A stretch of DNA of 64,000 bases. It comes from Nelumbo lutea (taxonomy: Eukaryota > Streptophyta > Magnoliopsida > Proteales > Nelumbonaceae). The first letter of the stretch is position 1; every line of letters starts with the position of its first letter. Positions 1-11,509 of this stretch are shown here, piece by piece. The notes under the pieces were generated by a model. The model worked only from the letters and a program-made list of their open reading frames with translations. It made no database searches and was not told where the DNA came from. The stretch lies in the NCBI GenBank assembly GCA_022828595.1, contig JAKGHH010000003.1, positions 58,827,759 to 58,891,758 of the forward strand. Direction: 5' to 3'. Both the position numbers and the translations under genes were made by a program.

Positions 1-1196
1 TATATCCATTCCTTGTGATTAGATCATAAAATATAATTAATTATTATTTATATTTTAATTCTAAAAATATTAAAAAAAATATTGAAAAAGAAATTGCATA
101 TCTCTATAGGTATGATAGATAATCCATAGATCTAAAACATACTAAGTCTTTATAGGTAGATATAAAATATGTTTTTCATTTTTTTTGTTATTTTATATTT
201 TTCCCAAATCTCTTCATAAAATTTCCATAAATCTACTCATAACACATAAAAAAGCGATTATGAACATAAGAAATGTAGATCAATATAGATTTAAATATTT
301 TTAAGCACTCAAGCAATATATATATATATATATTATGAAAATTTGAAAAAATGTACCTATTTTTGTAACATTTTTCAAAACATGAAAAAACTTCAAAAAA
401 ATATGATTTACACATGTTTCTTGCATATTTTTGCATATGTAGCACTCTATGAGTGAGGTTTGGAGTTTTAAAGTCATTTGGAAGGGTGAAAGAAGGCATA
501 TTTTAGGGGAAAGAAAGCTTCTTTCCCCTTTTTCTTCATTTTTTGCCTGTATCTTTTTTTTTTTTTTTTTTTGTACTGTAGCGATTGATATGCTACCGAT
601 ACACCCGATACACTCTCTAATACACCTCTGATACAGCCCTATATGGTTTGATATGGGTCCAATATGGTAGGAAAAAGACGATACCACCGATTTTCCACCA
701 TATCTTGTATTGAAATTTAAAAGATACGATATGATACACCCCATATCAAGCGTATCGTATCGAAATTTTAAACCTTGCCCAACACATTACCCAGGCTTTA
801 CAAAGGGTTGATAATGAGAAAAAAAAAAACTATTTTGACATTTCCAATAATCAAGGGGCAATGTAGTGATGTCCTACAAGTTTGGATCTGCTGACTACAA
901 ACATTGCTGGCAAAGTGGTGATGTTCACCTTACCACACATTGGAAACATCTCATGTACTTTATAACACTGATATTCTGGATGTGCACCTAGGTAAACGTG
1001 GCCAACAATGTGTTATGGTAAGTAGATCTAGACTCCCCTTTGATGTGGCGCATAGAAAGGTGAAAAAGAAAAACTCTTTTAAGTTATCGCATCCTAATTG
1101 TACCAAATTTTCTTTCAACACAAATGCTATAAAAGTTTAAACACAAGATCAACATTATCTCTTCCAAATTTGGAATATAATGTCATCATAGGGTGT
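1..1196. other. AT-rich intergenic DNA, no gene seen
   Basis: Open frames here are short and low-complexity and I recognise none of them. A T-run lies at about 553-572. Around 590-775 a stretch of repeated GATACGATATGATAC-like words ends in TTTAAACCTTG, resembling one end of a small non-autonomous transposon; no matching left end was found. Confidence 0.5.
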
Positions 1197-1513
1197 TTAG
1201 GCCATGCTTGGTTCAATTCTCATTCTTTCTCATTCTTACCCAAGATAAAATTCTAAAATGGACAAGAATGGGTAAAAATAGACAAAATGAGAAAATATTG
1301 CTATGAATCAAACTCTTTTTTTCCTAAAATTGAATTCTTTTTAGTCTGACAAGTGTCCTATGTTGCCCATTTTTATTCTTCAGAAAAAAATTTGTGATGG
1401 AATTCATAAGCCGTTAGCCTAGGTCTCCAAAACTGTTGTCTTAGATGTTTACTAGTAGATGGATGTCAGTCAATATCTGTCGAGGTGAGTTTCCACAATA
1501 GTCCACTAGTAAA

Positions 1514-2268
1514 TAGAGCTATCAATTGGATTATATTTGGTCTAATCCGGTCCAATCCAATATTGGTCCATTTATAAATGGACTGGGACTAAATCCAGTC
1601 CATATCCATACAAACCAAGTTCAATCCAGTCCAAATAAAACGCAAACGGACTGGATTGGGTCCAATCCAATCCAAATTGAATTAGACACCAAAATAACAT
1701 GAGAAATCCAAAAAATATATAAAAGGCTACCACACCTGCTACAATCCGTTCTAGTCCAATTAAAATGCAAAAGGATCAGATTAGGTCCAATCCCTTCCAA
1801 AGTGAATGAATAAGAGTACTTTTGTAAAAGTGATTTCATAAAAATACTTTGATAAAAGTGATTTTGTAAAAGTACTTTTGTAAAAGTACCTTAGTAAAAG
1901 TAAGTGCTTTCATAAAAGTGCTTTTGTGTAGAAGTGCTTTCACAAAAGTACTTTACTTTCGGAAAAATACTTTTCATAAAATTACTTTTTTAAAGTGTGT
2001 TGGTGTAAAACTAATTTTATCAAAGTGCTTTCATAAAAGTACTTTTCTAAAAGTGCTTTCATAAAAGTGCTTTTGTAAAATTACTTTTATAAAAGTGTTT
2101 TTGTTAAAGTGTTATCGTAAAAGTGCTTTTCTGGTTCAAACCGATAAGAATATGGACCAATTTATTTTGAATTAGCCCAATCCAATAATTATAACAGACC
2201 ATCCAAATCAGATTTGATAAGGTTTGGATTGTATTGGATCCATCAAAACCCATCTATTGACACCCCTA
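1514..2268. mobile_element. hAT-type MITE nested in a Tourist MITE
   Basis: A perfect 8-bp duplication CTAGTAAA flanks the element (1506-1513 and 2269-2276). The ends are TAGAGCTATCAATTGG and, read inward from the right, TAGGGGTGTCAATAGATGGG. An 8-bp duplication and a TAG-GGTGTCAAT terminus are characteristic of non-autonomous hAT transposons. The arms carry many copies of a GGTCCAATCCA-like word and the middle is a degenerate short-period array. Confidence 0.85.
1810..2135. repeat. degenerate short tandem array inside the hAT MITE
   Basis: About twenty imperfect copies of a roughly 15-base word of the form AAAGTGCTTTTGTAA. The core AAAGTACTTT is itself palindromic, so the array can fold in many registers on either strand. 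Confidence 0.75.
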
Positions 2269-2533
2269 CTAGTAAACATTTATAGCAGCAGTTTTATAAA
2301 CAAAGTTTCCTCAAAGAATGAAAATGAGCAAGATGGGGAATGATTATTTTTCATGTTGCAGGCTATTTAATTTTTGTGCTATGGGTTTGATTTTTAATTC
2401 TAAAAAGAATGTGGCCCATGGCAAAAATTTTATAACAAAACACTCAAATGTTATTCATTCTTGCCCATTCTTACCTAGAATGAGCAAGAAGTAAAAAAAC
2501 GAGGTACAGAGTAATGAATCAAATATGGCCTTA

Positions 2534-4694
2534 GTTGATGATACGGTGAAACATAATTGTCAAAAATCGCTGCAATGGCAAATACCATCTTAGAAATGAG
2601 GCATATGGCATTATCAGCTGAGGTGATGAACCAAAAGAGCTCAACTGTGTTTCCACTATCATCCTTTAATGGTGGTAAGTTTCAGTGAAAGTATTTAGTC
2701 TTACCGTTCCTGCTCATGTTTAATAACATCTTTAAGCTTGGAATCTTATAACAGTACTCTAATAGCTACAATTTCTTCCACTGTTACTGCTGAGATGAGG
2801 ACCACTGATGGTGATTAATCAACTACAACATTGACAGGAAGCAATATTTATTTGGCTTTGGCGAAGAGTTAAGAATTTAATTAATACACATTTTATCTCA
2901 TGTTGTTTTCATGTGTGTCTTTTTGATTGTGATTAAGGACCATTAGTTGGTGTAATGATAAAATCTCAGGGCTGTCAAGTGTGATATAATTAATGTGAAT
3001 TTGAGTATGAGAGCAGTAATTACTTCGTGTGAACAATGTGAAAGATTAGAAGAATCCAATCCAATTCAACCCTCCCAAGACCTCAGATAGCTACGGTCTT
3101 CTTCGCTGTGACAGGACTAAATAGATAGATATTCTTTGAATGACATGGGTTTTCGTTCACATTAAGAGAGTAGGTCCAAAGGATAATTACTAAACCACAT
3201 TGATTTGATGAATGCTCCATTTATATTTCCCAAAGTTAGAACAGAAAGTTTAAATTAAATGTAATATGAGGAATAGATAGAAGTCTTAAATTCTTCAAAA
3301 CGATCAAATTAGTATATCAGAATATGAACCATGACCCTTATAAAGGGTGAAAATAGAAAATATAACACAGTTAGCACCAAAGAACTAAATAAAACTATTC
3401 TAATGATGATAATGTTAAGATTCTTTTTTAATCTGATTAATATTCCTTCACCAGGTAAAAGCAGGTCTTAGATTCTTAGGACGAGAGGGTAGTAGAGCGG
3501 AATTTGATAGAAGATGTGAAGGTAAAGCCTATTAAAAAGATCTGGTAACAAGTCTTCAGCCTTTCTCTTTTATGATTTGGTCAAACCTTTTCTTCTCAGA
3601 GTTTTTTCTTTGGGAGAATTACGGTTCAGCCCAGTGTCATAATTCCTAGCCCCACTGTACAGTTGGGTAGGTATCAGCTCAAAATTGATGTCAATACATA
3701 TGCAGGTATTAGTGTACAGAGTGGGGATGCTTGACACTTTCAATTGTTGGTCTTCAGTAGAATTTAGAATTCTAGAACACTTTATCCTTTTTCTTCTCAC
3801 CAAAGATTGAAAGATCTACTCTTTCAAATTTTTTCTTCCTCATGACCAATAAATGATCTCTCACAGTACACACATCACACCAGGTCGCATCTAATGTCAT
3901 TTCAAAACATTGAACAATTTTGAAATTAATACTAATCAAGAAAATCTGGAGAGAGAGATCCGCTTCAGTCAAAGCAAGGCCCATTCGAACAGTCTTTACA
4001 ACCTTTCATCAGGAATATCTTCGTACTTCTGTGCTTTATTTCATGGGAGATATTCCCAATAGAAGACAGTGATGGCTATTTGAATGGACTTTGCTCTGAC
4101 CGAATCCAGTCTCCGAGAGAGATGCATGCTGTACATGAATGGAAATGAGTATATGAAATCTAAAGCTATTTTTAATTGTAAAGAAAAGGGATTAATGTTG
4201 CAAACAGCTCAAGATAAAATAGGCTAGTTAGGTTTAGCTTAAGCTGTCAGCCAAATTAAGATTAATCCATCTACTATGAGATCTTGGTGAATGTTTTGAG
4301 AAGTAACATGATAAGAGGTATTTCCAACTCTATCCAATCTGATCAACACAAACCCTGTACCAAACCTATGAGGCTTTATAGAAAATAATGATAAATGGGG
4401 ACAAATGTGTATACATGATAATTTTTTGGTTGATTCTAATCCTCTGTTTTATGGATTTAGGGCTTCAGTTAAATCTCTTGTATTTTCTTAACTCTTTGCA
4501 AAATCACTCAACAAATAAAACAAAAACATTTCTTTTTCACGGGATTGTATATTGCAATAGAATCCATTTCATTTGCCAAAACGTGTCTTTTCTAAAAGCA
4601 TGTTTTTATGGCTATTTTTTTATAGGAATCATTTTGTAGATGTTTGATTGTTACAGTAACAGTCTAATTATGGATGCCATTTGTCTTGATTTAT
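2534..4694. other. intergenic DNA, no gene seen
   Basis: No supportable gene in 2.1 kb. Open frames here (for example minus strand 3570-3984 and plus strand 4388-4639) lack recognisable domains and do not behave like coding sequence. No terminal inverted repeat or simple repeat stands out. Confidence 0.5.
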
Positions 4695-5249
4695 GGGAAA
4701 ATTTTCGATTAGTACCCTGTACTTTGGGTTATTGCTGTTTTGGTCTCTAAAGTTTAAAATGCAACAATTTAGTACATGGATTTTCGAAACGTGACAATCT
4801 AATACTTATTATTAACTAGCTGTTAATCAGTCGTTAAGTAACATTTGAAAAAGACACAAATGCCCTTTGAGTGTCATCTAATTTTCTTTATCAACCATTT
4901 AAACATTGACAAAAAATTAACAGTCCCAAATCCTTGCCTCTTCTATTCAAGAAAGTTGGGGTCACTACTAGCTGTTAATCAGTCGTTAAGTAGTGACCCC
5001 AACTTTCTTGAATAGAAGAGTCAAGGATTTGGGACTGTTAATTTTTTGTCAATGTTTAAATGGTTGATAAAGAAAATTAGATGACACTCAAAGGGCACTT
5101 GTGTCTTTTTCAAATGCCACTTAACCGCTGGTTAACAATTAGTTAACAATAGGTACTAAATTGTCATGTTTCAAAAATTGGAATACTAAATTATCGCATT
5201 TTAAAGTTTAAAGACCAAAATGTCACTATGCGCAAAGTAGAATTTTCCC
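4695..5249. mobile_element. 555-bp foldback (long inverted-repeat) MITE
   Basis: The sequence is a near-complete palindrome. It begins GGGAAAATTTTCGATTAGTACC and ends AATTTTCCC. The central arms, about 4842-4966 and 4993-5117, are roughly 125 bp each with only about two mismatches by eye; the outer arms are more diverged. A 26-bp block starting ACTAGCTGTTAATC occurs identically at 4815-4840 (outer left arm) and 4967-4992 (loop). No clear target duplication was found. The conserved outer words (GTACTTTGGG, TTTGGTCTCTAAAGTTT) resemble plant Mutator-like MITEs. A transcript would form a long hairpin. Confidence 0.8.
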
Positions 5250-6074
5250 TGTCATAATATGCACTTCCTCCTAAACCATTGACTTCATGATCAATCTTAT
5301 TCATTGATGATCTCTGAATAAATGTCTTATCCATCCATCTATTCGTTAAAATCACATTCTAAACAAGTATTCAACACATTGAGTCAGCTTCTCGTTGAAC
5401 AGAAAAAATTAATACCACATAATAATCAGTTTTCTTGTTGTTGCGTGCTAAGATCAATATTGCTTGCTGAAGTTTCAGTTTCCATTGAGGAAAAAATTTT
5501 CACCCATTTCATCACATCTTATTTTCCTCCATTTCCCTCTCAACCCATGTCATCAATTCATCAACAAATCATTTTCACACAAGAAGTCAAGAAATAACAG
5601 AAATGATTTATGGTCATTGGTGTGGATTATTGACAATTGCAAATAAAGTCATGTTCACACTGTTCAATAATAAGTCTACAGTATTCTAATAGTAACTGTA
5701 AATTTATAAAATTAGGGTTATTGAATCTAATTAATAAAGATGTTAATGGGTCGGGTCGGTCCAACATAACTGAATTGGTTATATCGGTTCTTGCTGTTTA
5801 GTTAATTACTTAATAATATATAAAGGTCTCCTAATTTTCTTGTAATTTTTGTTATATCTAGAAGGTAAAATTTCAATATTTCATAGATAATTTTGGTTAA
5901 AAGCACTTGTTTTATCAATTATTAAGGTTATATTATCAAAAATGATTGTTCCTAGTTATAATTATCATAAAGAATTATATGCCAAGCATGTTCCGGTTTA
6001 ATTGGGTCAGACCAGATTATTCTGATTAAAAATTGATATGGTTTTGGGTCTGTTTTATACTTTTATGGAATCAA
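5250..6074. other. intergenic DNA, no gene seen
   Basis: Open frames at 5322-5646 have no recognisable domain. Around 5745-6070 are GGGTCGGGTCGG and GGTTTAATTGGGTC words that look like remnants of the MITEs seen elsewhere in the window, but I could not define ends. Confidence 0.45.
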
Positions 6075-6082
6075 ATTGGAAC

Positions 6083-6309
6083 CAAGGTTCAAAGTATGGA
6101 TAAGATATAAGTTTCGGCCGTATCGTATCCACACTTAGAAATGGCCGAAACTCCATTTTTTTTTAGGTTTTTTTTCAAAGTTTGGTTTTTTTGAAAAACT
6201 TATTACCTGTATTTTATTATTAAAAAAGAATTGGGAATCGGAAACACCTAAAAACAGGCATTTAAAACTGTATCATTTTCAAAAGATACGTCCAATACTT
6301 TAAGCCATG
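6083..6309. mobile_element. short hAT-like MITE, CAAGGTTC ends
   Basis: Flanked by ATTGGAAC (6075-6082) and ATTGAAAC (6310-6317), an 8-bp duplication with one mismatch. The left end CAAGGTTCAAAGTATGG pairs with the right end, which read inward is CATGGCTTAAAGTATTGG. At 227 bp it has no coding capacity. The internal GGCCGTATCGTATCC resembles the GATACGATATG words near 590-775, suggesting a related copy there. Confidence 0.7.
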
Positions 6310-6619
6310 ATTGAAACTAAACGACCTAGACCCAACCCATTCCAGTCACGAAAGGACATTCACCTACCTCTTCCCACAGCTCCCATACAATCAATGCAAG
6401 GCTTATCACTCCCATAGTTTTCCCCTTTCCATTTACGACCGGCTTTTCTTGGACCGCCGGGCACCTACTTCATCAATGCTATCATTCAATCTCTACCCAA
6501 CCCACCCTCAACTACCCATTTTCATCCATTCATTCTTCTTTTGTTTTTAAGCCCCATAGGCAAAATTCATTCATTAAATGCCCATATTATAATTGAGTAA
6601 GCATAGATAGCAAGAAAAG

Positions 6620-6700
6620 CCGTGGTGATAGCGGCGCTCGAATCCACATATCTGCTGGGACTATCCAATTACCGTACCAATTGGTCTACACTCAGTTAGG
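6620..6700 (-). repeat. tRNA-derived SINE head or tRNA pseudogene
   Basis: On the minus strand a box A-like TAGACCAATTGG (plus 6677-6688) is followed 44 bases later by a box B-like GGATTCGAGCGCC (plus 6633-6645). The order and spacing fit an internal Pol III promoter. A TTTT follows about 20 bases beyond box B. The acceptor stem does not pair well, so this is not a functional tRNA; it may be a SINE head or a decayed tRNA copy. Confidence 0.4.
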
Positions 6701-7303
6701 GCATCAGTAGAGAAAAACTCCCCAAGAGGCGTAAAAATTTGAAACACCATAGAGTAGGGAAATCATCAAGTGTGACTCCACTCTTCCATATGACTATGCA
6801 ACTAACTGAGCCCCGATCTCTGCCAGAAACAATTCGGCTCACGCAACATCCTGCAAGTAATAATTCACCTCTAGTATTTAATTCCACGAGTATTTTGGAT
6901 ATTTTTGTGCCTGAGGATTCTAATAAATTAGAGTTTACAAGCAATTGTATAGGTGGATAGAAGTCATTACAATTAGCAGGGAGGTTTCAGCAATGGTGAG
7001 AATTAAGAGGATATTTCAGCAATTTACCTTCTTTATTTTGTGCTAACATAACAATTTGTTTTTGTTTTATTTAGCTGAACGCCTCTGGCTGTTTAGCAGG
7101 CTGTAGGGTCAGCTCTAACACATTCAGGTCATTCCCACGTGCAAGACTCTTTAATAGAGAGATTGGCGGGAGTACTGTTCCAAACCTTTTGCCTTTGTGT
7201 TTTGTTTTCGTTTACTTTTTTTCCTTTGTCTCGTGCCCTAACCCTCTCCTTCCTCTCCCTATTTTCTTTCCCGCCTCCACTGCTTCAATAGTCTTTGCCG
7301 GTA
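6701..7303. other. intergenic DNA, no gene seen
   Basis: No gene is supported. Around 7070-7105 the segment TTAGCTGAACGC..CTGTTTAGCA has a partial match at about 46690-46730, so both are probably parts of an old dispersed repeat. Confidence 0.4.
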
Positions 7304-7311
7304 ATCGTTAA

Positions 7312-7933
7312 TAGACTTGTTCATGGGCCGGGTGGCCATAGGCTTAAACTCGGGCCAAAAAGCCCCCACAATAAATTCGAGTCGGGCTCGAGTTTTGTCA
7401 AAATAGCCCGGCTCGACCTAAACCTAGACCTAAAAAACTCTAATCGAATAGCCCCATCTTTTTATTATCTCTTTGCCTCTTTCTCTCTTTTTTTTCCAAC
7501 CGAACCCTTCTTCTCCAACCTCCACATCCTCCACACTCCACAGTGAGGCGGCGAATGTTCACCAGCACAATAATTCCGACAGTGACGGTGAGTTTTCTCT
7601 CTCTATTTCTCTCTCTCTCTCTCTCTCTGATGTGAAGTTGCAAACTGATGAGGGATCTCTGTCAAAGTGCGATGGTGAGTTCTCTCTCTCTCTCTCTCTC
7701 TCTCTCTCAGATGTGGAGTTGCGAACTGATGAGGGATCTCTGTCAAAGTGCGACGATGAATTTTCTCTCTCTCTTTGCGAAATTTATTAGCTCGGACTTC
7801 GGGCTTTTTATCAAGCCCGAGCTCGGGCCCAAGTTATAGACCCGTAGGTCGGGCTAGGCTTGGGCTCGGGCCTAGCATATTTTTATTAATGGGGACTAAA
7901 AGCCTGGCCCGGCCCGGCCCATTAACAGTTCTA
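7312..7933. mobile_element. hAT-type MITE family 1, copy 1
   Basis: The left end TAGACTTGTTCATGGGCC pairs with a decayed right end GGCCCATTAACAGTTCTA. The flanks ATCGTTAA (7304-7311) and ATCGTCAA (7934-7941) are an 8-bp duplication with one mismatch. The arms are rich in CGGGC/GCCCG words. The middle carries a CT microsatellite and a roughly 90-bp tandem duplication (about 7575-7765, unit containing GATGAGGGATCTCTGTCAAA). The serine/leucine-rich open frames here are microsatellite translations, not genes. Confidence 0.8.
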
Positions 7934-7941
7934 ATCGTCAA

Positions 7942-8257
7942 TGCCCACCACCGGCTCTCTCTCTTTTTCTTACCTTGTTATTTTCATCTTCTTCTACCAT
8001 AAAGACATTACATTGCTACAGTATTAATGCAAATGTTACACATCCGGCGGCAAAACCACGAACCAGGTATTCTCTTAGCAACAAAATAGGTCAATGTTAT
8101 GATTGTTTATGTTTCTATATTAAAATAAGAAAACTATTTTCATGTACTTGAATTCCACTTCACATATTCTGGATTTATAGCATTTCAAAATTCAATCCCA
8201 AGTCATTCATTCAAACCAAAAGCCTGCTCTTGGAGATTTTCCTTCTCAACTCTACAA

Positions 8258-8294
<37 letters not shown>

Positions 8295-9796
8295 ATACCA
8301 TGGCCATTGCTATTATGCACACGCCATCAGTCATCTAATTCTGGGTTTAAACCAATAACCAAAAGGTCATGCTTCCTTAGTGTTATACACCAAAATTGCT
8401 GCATCTAGTATAGCAAAACTTCCAATGGATCTTAAATCATCTACCCTAATGGACTTTCAAAGAATTATCGAAACTTTTTCTAGTCCCCTTCATTTGAGCA
8501 ACGACTTAAAGAAACATGCAAGTTAGCCTGAAAATGACAATCACAAGAGGTTAGTTCATACAGGAACTAGGCATCATTAGTATGGCATTCTCATGGTATA
8601 ATGCCTTACTTGATATTGCTCAACATTCCTTGGAGAGAGAGCTTGTAAACTCAGTACATAATCCAAGAACTCACCTTAAACCCACCCTCCTTTGCCAGGC
8701 AAAAACAATGAGCAATTACAACTACAGTATTTCCTCTAGTAGAGTCATGAGCAACTTCTTCACAGGTCCTTTGAACCCCTACTTCCAATCAAGTACAACC
8801 ATAGAAAGCATTTGCCAAAAATAAAGTCCAGGGCAATATCTGGCCTCTTGATAAATTAAAGATCATGAAGGACATCAACTAAAGATCACTTTTATTAGTC
8901 CAACCACCTTGTGAAACATTTATAAAGTTAACTTGGGTTTACAGTTATAGTTTGTTGCATGAGCCTTGATAAGTGAAGCTCTTAGAAGGAAATTCTATTT
9001 GCATTGAAGTTATTGGAAATTGGAACTTCCTCTACATACTCTTACTTAAAAAAATGACAACTTGAAAAGAGCCTCCTCTATTCCAAATTCTGGCATACTC
9101 TTCCCATACAATATGGTAAAAAGTAACCATTAAATGGGTGCAAATAAGTTAAGACCTTTAATGATTTAAGGATCATAACCATCATTTTTAGCCTTTTCTT
9201 CCATTTGAGGTATTAAATAACAGGATTTCTGGGTTGTTTTGACTTTTTGTGCTTCTAAGGTGCAGTTAAGACATGATCTGGTAAAGAGATCTGTTTATCT
9301 CAAGCTTTTAGAGAGAGAGATAACATTTATATGTTTGGGTATTTTAGGCCTTCCTTAATTATTAATAGAAAACCCCCAAAACCCTAATATGAATAAAGTA
9401 ATAAAATATTATTAAATTAATAATAAGATTAATAAAATTATTAATATAATAATTATTAAACACTAGTTAAGAAATTTGTTGTTTTATGTTTTATTCTTTA
9501 ACCTCAATCTATTAAAGATTGGATCCAATTCGGATATCCGACTTTCCTTAACGGATTCAAATTTGTACATCGTATGTTAGATTTGATTGGTTCAAATTGG
9601 ATCGGATCCGAATATGCCTTGTATATAATAGACATGTAGTGTAGAATGGTTATCGTTTCTCACTACCATTTATCTATTTGGTTTCCTTAAAACTCTAAAT
9701 AAAAGTGTTTCAATTTCACTTAAAAATCAAACTTAATGAAACTAATAAAATAAGAAATTTAAACACTAATTAAAAAATTTGTTAGTTTATGTTTTA
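7942..9796. other. intergenic DNA, no gene seen
   Basis: No supportable gene. A 31-base A-run at about 8261-8291 could be the tail of a retroposed copy, but no duplication or recognisable body was found. The AT-rich stretch about 9335-9480 (AAAACCCCCAAAACCCTAATATGAATAAAG) is related to about 33945-34120, marking an old dispersed repeat. Confidence 0.45.
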
Positions 9797-11227
9797 CTAG
9801 CAAGGTCCTTGCAATGCACGGAATTTGTTAATGATAATTAGCCCTGGCAATTGGGTTGGGTGGGTTGGGTTCGGGTTGGGTCAAGACATTTCGGGTTGAT
9901 TTTGAGTTGGGTTGAATTTTGGGTTGGGTTGCCAAATGCTAGACCCTAACCCTAAATATTCGGGTTAGGGTTGACCTATTGGTCAATTCGGGTTATCCCA
10001 ACAAAAATAAAGATTAAATACATGAAAAATGACAAAATTAAAGGAATTAACCTTAAAATTCCAAATATAAAATAATAAAACTTGAACATTTAACAATTCA
10101 AAGAGTAAACAATAATGAGTAAAGGCTAAATAGTAAGAATTAAAGAGTTGAAACTTCTACAATGCATAAATAGTCCCAATTAGACCTAACAATCGGGTCA
10201 ATGGGTTGACCCATGACCCAACCCAACCCATTTGGGTCGGGCTCACAAGTTGGGTCAACTTTTTGCCAAGTCTAATGATAATGGAAACTGATAACTATTA
10301 TAAGGAAGGAATGCTATGTTATTTAAAATAATTAATCTTTATTTTATTATGCTACAATTTAGTAATTTAGTAATTTTCATTAATTATATTAATAATTTTT
10401 AACAAAAAATAAATTATTGCTAATGATTATAAATGTTTTAATTTTTTAAAATGTTTAAAATACTTAAACATTTCCATAGTTTTAAGGATAGGGGATTTGT
10501 TTCAAAGTTGGGATCGAGAACAGGGAGTATGGTCCCCACCCCATTTCCATTGTTTTATAATTAACATAGGCGACCCTGCCTCTATCCCAAGCCTAGACAA
10601 ATATTATTATGCTTAGGGTGTGGGTAGGGCTAGACTACACAACCTATAAAATTGTTAATACACTATCAAAACCTGGCTTGAGATCTTTTATGTTTTTTAT
10701 TCATTATGCTACAAAATGGGAGTAGCTCAACCCCCGTAATTCCTTCAGGTTCAATATTAATAATTTTTATTTAAAAATGGTTAAAAACCCAAAAATAATG
10801 CATGCATGGATTATGCTTAGGTTTAATTTAATCTAATTACAGCTTTCACATTACTCTTAGGGGTGCAACTTAAGGTGTTGGGTCAGGTTGAGGATCAACC
10901 AAAGCCTAACCTAAAGTCTTAAACCTTGGTTTTGGGCTTAGATTAATTTAATTATGACTAAAAATAATATATGGATTAATTTAATTATAACATTTAATTA
11001 TTAACAAAGTAAAATAAATAAAATGGAATACTAACAAATAATACGAAAAAAATTTATTTGTTAAGTAATTAGTAGTAATTTATTATTTTTGTTAAAAATT
11101 ATTAATTTAATTAATCTAAATTACTATATTATTTTTTAACAAATTATTAAAATACTAATATAATTATCAGTTTCCATTGTTTCACTTTGCCTTGATAAAT
11201 CCCGTGCATCGCACAGGTCCCCGCTAG
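9797..11227. mobile_element. Helitron-like element or paired Helitron-like termini
   Basis: The right boundary is CCCGTGCATCGCACAGG followed by TCCCCGCTAG and then T: a short hairpin before CTAG, as at Helitron 3' ends. The left boundary on the minus strand reads CCGTGCATTGCAAGG, CTTGCTAG, then T. The two ends form imperfect inverted repeats of about 25 bp around a 1.4-kb AT-rich body with no coding frame. Either two inverted Helitron ends lie face to face or this family has terminal inverted repeats. A hAT MITE (9839-10274) lies inside. Confidence 0.45.
9839..10274. mobile_element. hAT-type MITE, TAGCCCTGGCAA ends
   Basis: A perfect 8-bp duplication ATGATAAT (9831-9838 and 10275-10282) flanks ends TAGCCCTGGCAA and, read inward from the right, TAGACTTGGCAA. 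The subterminal DNA consists of GGGTTGGGTTGGG-type words, complementary to the CCCAACCC words near the right end. No coding capacity. Confidence 0.85.
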
Positions 11228-11506
11228 TTGCTATACAAATCTACTACAATAAGAGAATTAGAAGAGAGAAAGATTCTCCGATGATCAAGTGAGCGAAAAA
11301 CAATTGGAAGTAAAGTGTCCATTACCTTGGGTTGACTGCCTTTGTATAGAATAGGAATCCTGGTCAAAAGACGACTAGGGTTTCCTTGTTTCAACTCCAT
11401 TTACAAATTGATCAAACCATCTTGAATTAGAGTTTCCTCTTTTCCATTCTTTCTTTATTGATGATTTCTCCATCTTGCCCCTTATTAGGGCCACGCCACA
11501 TGTCAC
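10275..11506. repeat. AT-rich dispersed repeat
   Basis: About 10915-11170 (TTAATTTAATTATGACTAAAAA and following) has a close relative at about 35220-35500, so this is a repeat family whose 3' boundary here is the Helitron-like end at 11227. No gene is seen in the remainder. Confidence 0.6.
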
Positions 11507-11509
11507 TAA

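Larger units (their letters stand above)
1200..2530. mobile_element. Tourist-like (PIF/Harbinger) MITE, interrupted
   Basis: The left end GGCCATGCTTGGTTCA and the right end TGAATCAAATATGGCC are imperfect inverted repeats, flanked by TTA at 1197-1199 and 2531-2533. A TTA/TAA duplication with GGCC-TTTGG-type ends is typical of Tourist MITEs. Internal words such as CTCATTCTTACCCA near the left recur inverted near the right. The element is split by a younger hAT-type MITE (1514-2268); without it the Tourist would be about 570 bp. There is no coding capacity. Confidence 0.7.

Noticed and set aside
4388..4639. 83-codon hydrophobic frame
   Set aside because: Phe/Ile/Leu content reflects AT-rich DNA; there is no recognisable domain, splice structure or promoter.
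7473..7839. Serine/leucine-rich open frames
   Set aside because: They arise from CT microsatellites in a MITE and have no coding features.
9940..9980. CCCTAACCCTAAA telomere-like words
   Set aside because: Only two units, followed by the inverted form, inside a hAT MITE built of GGGTTGGG words; not an interstitial telomere.
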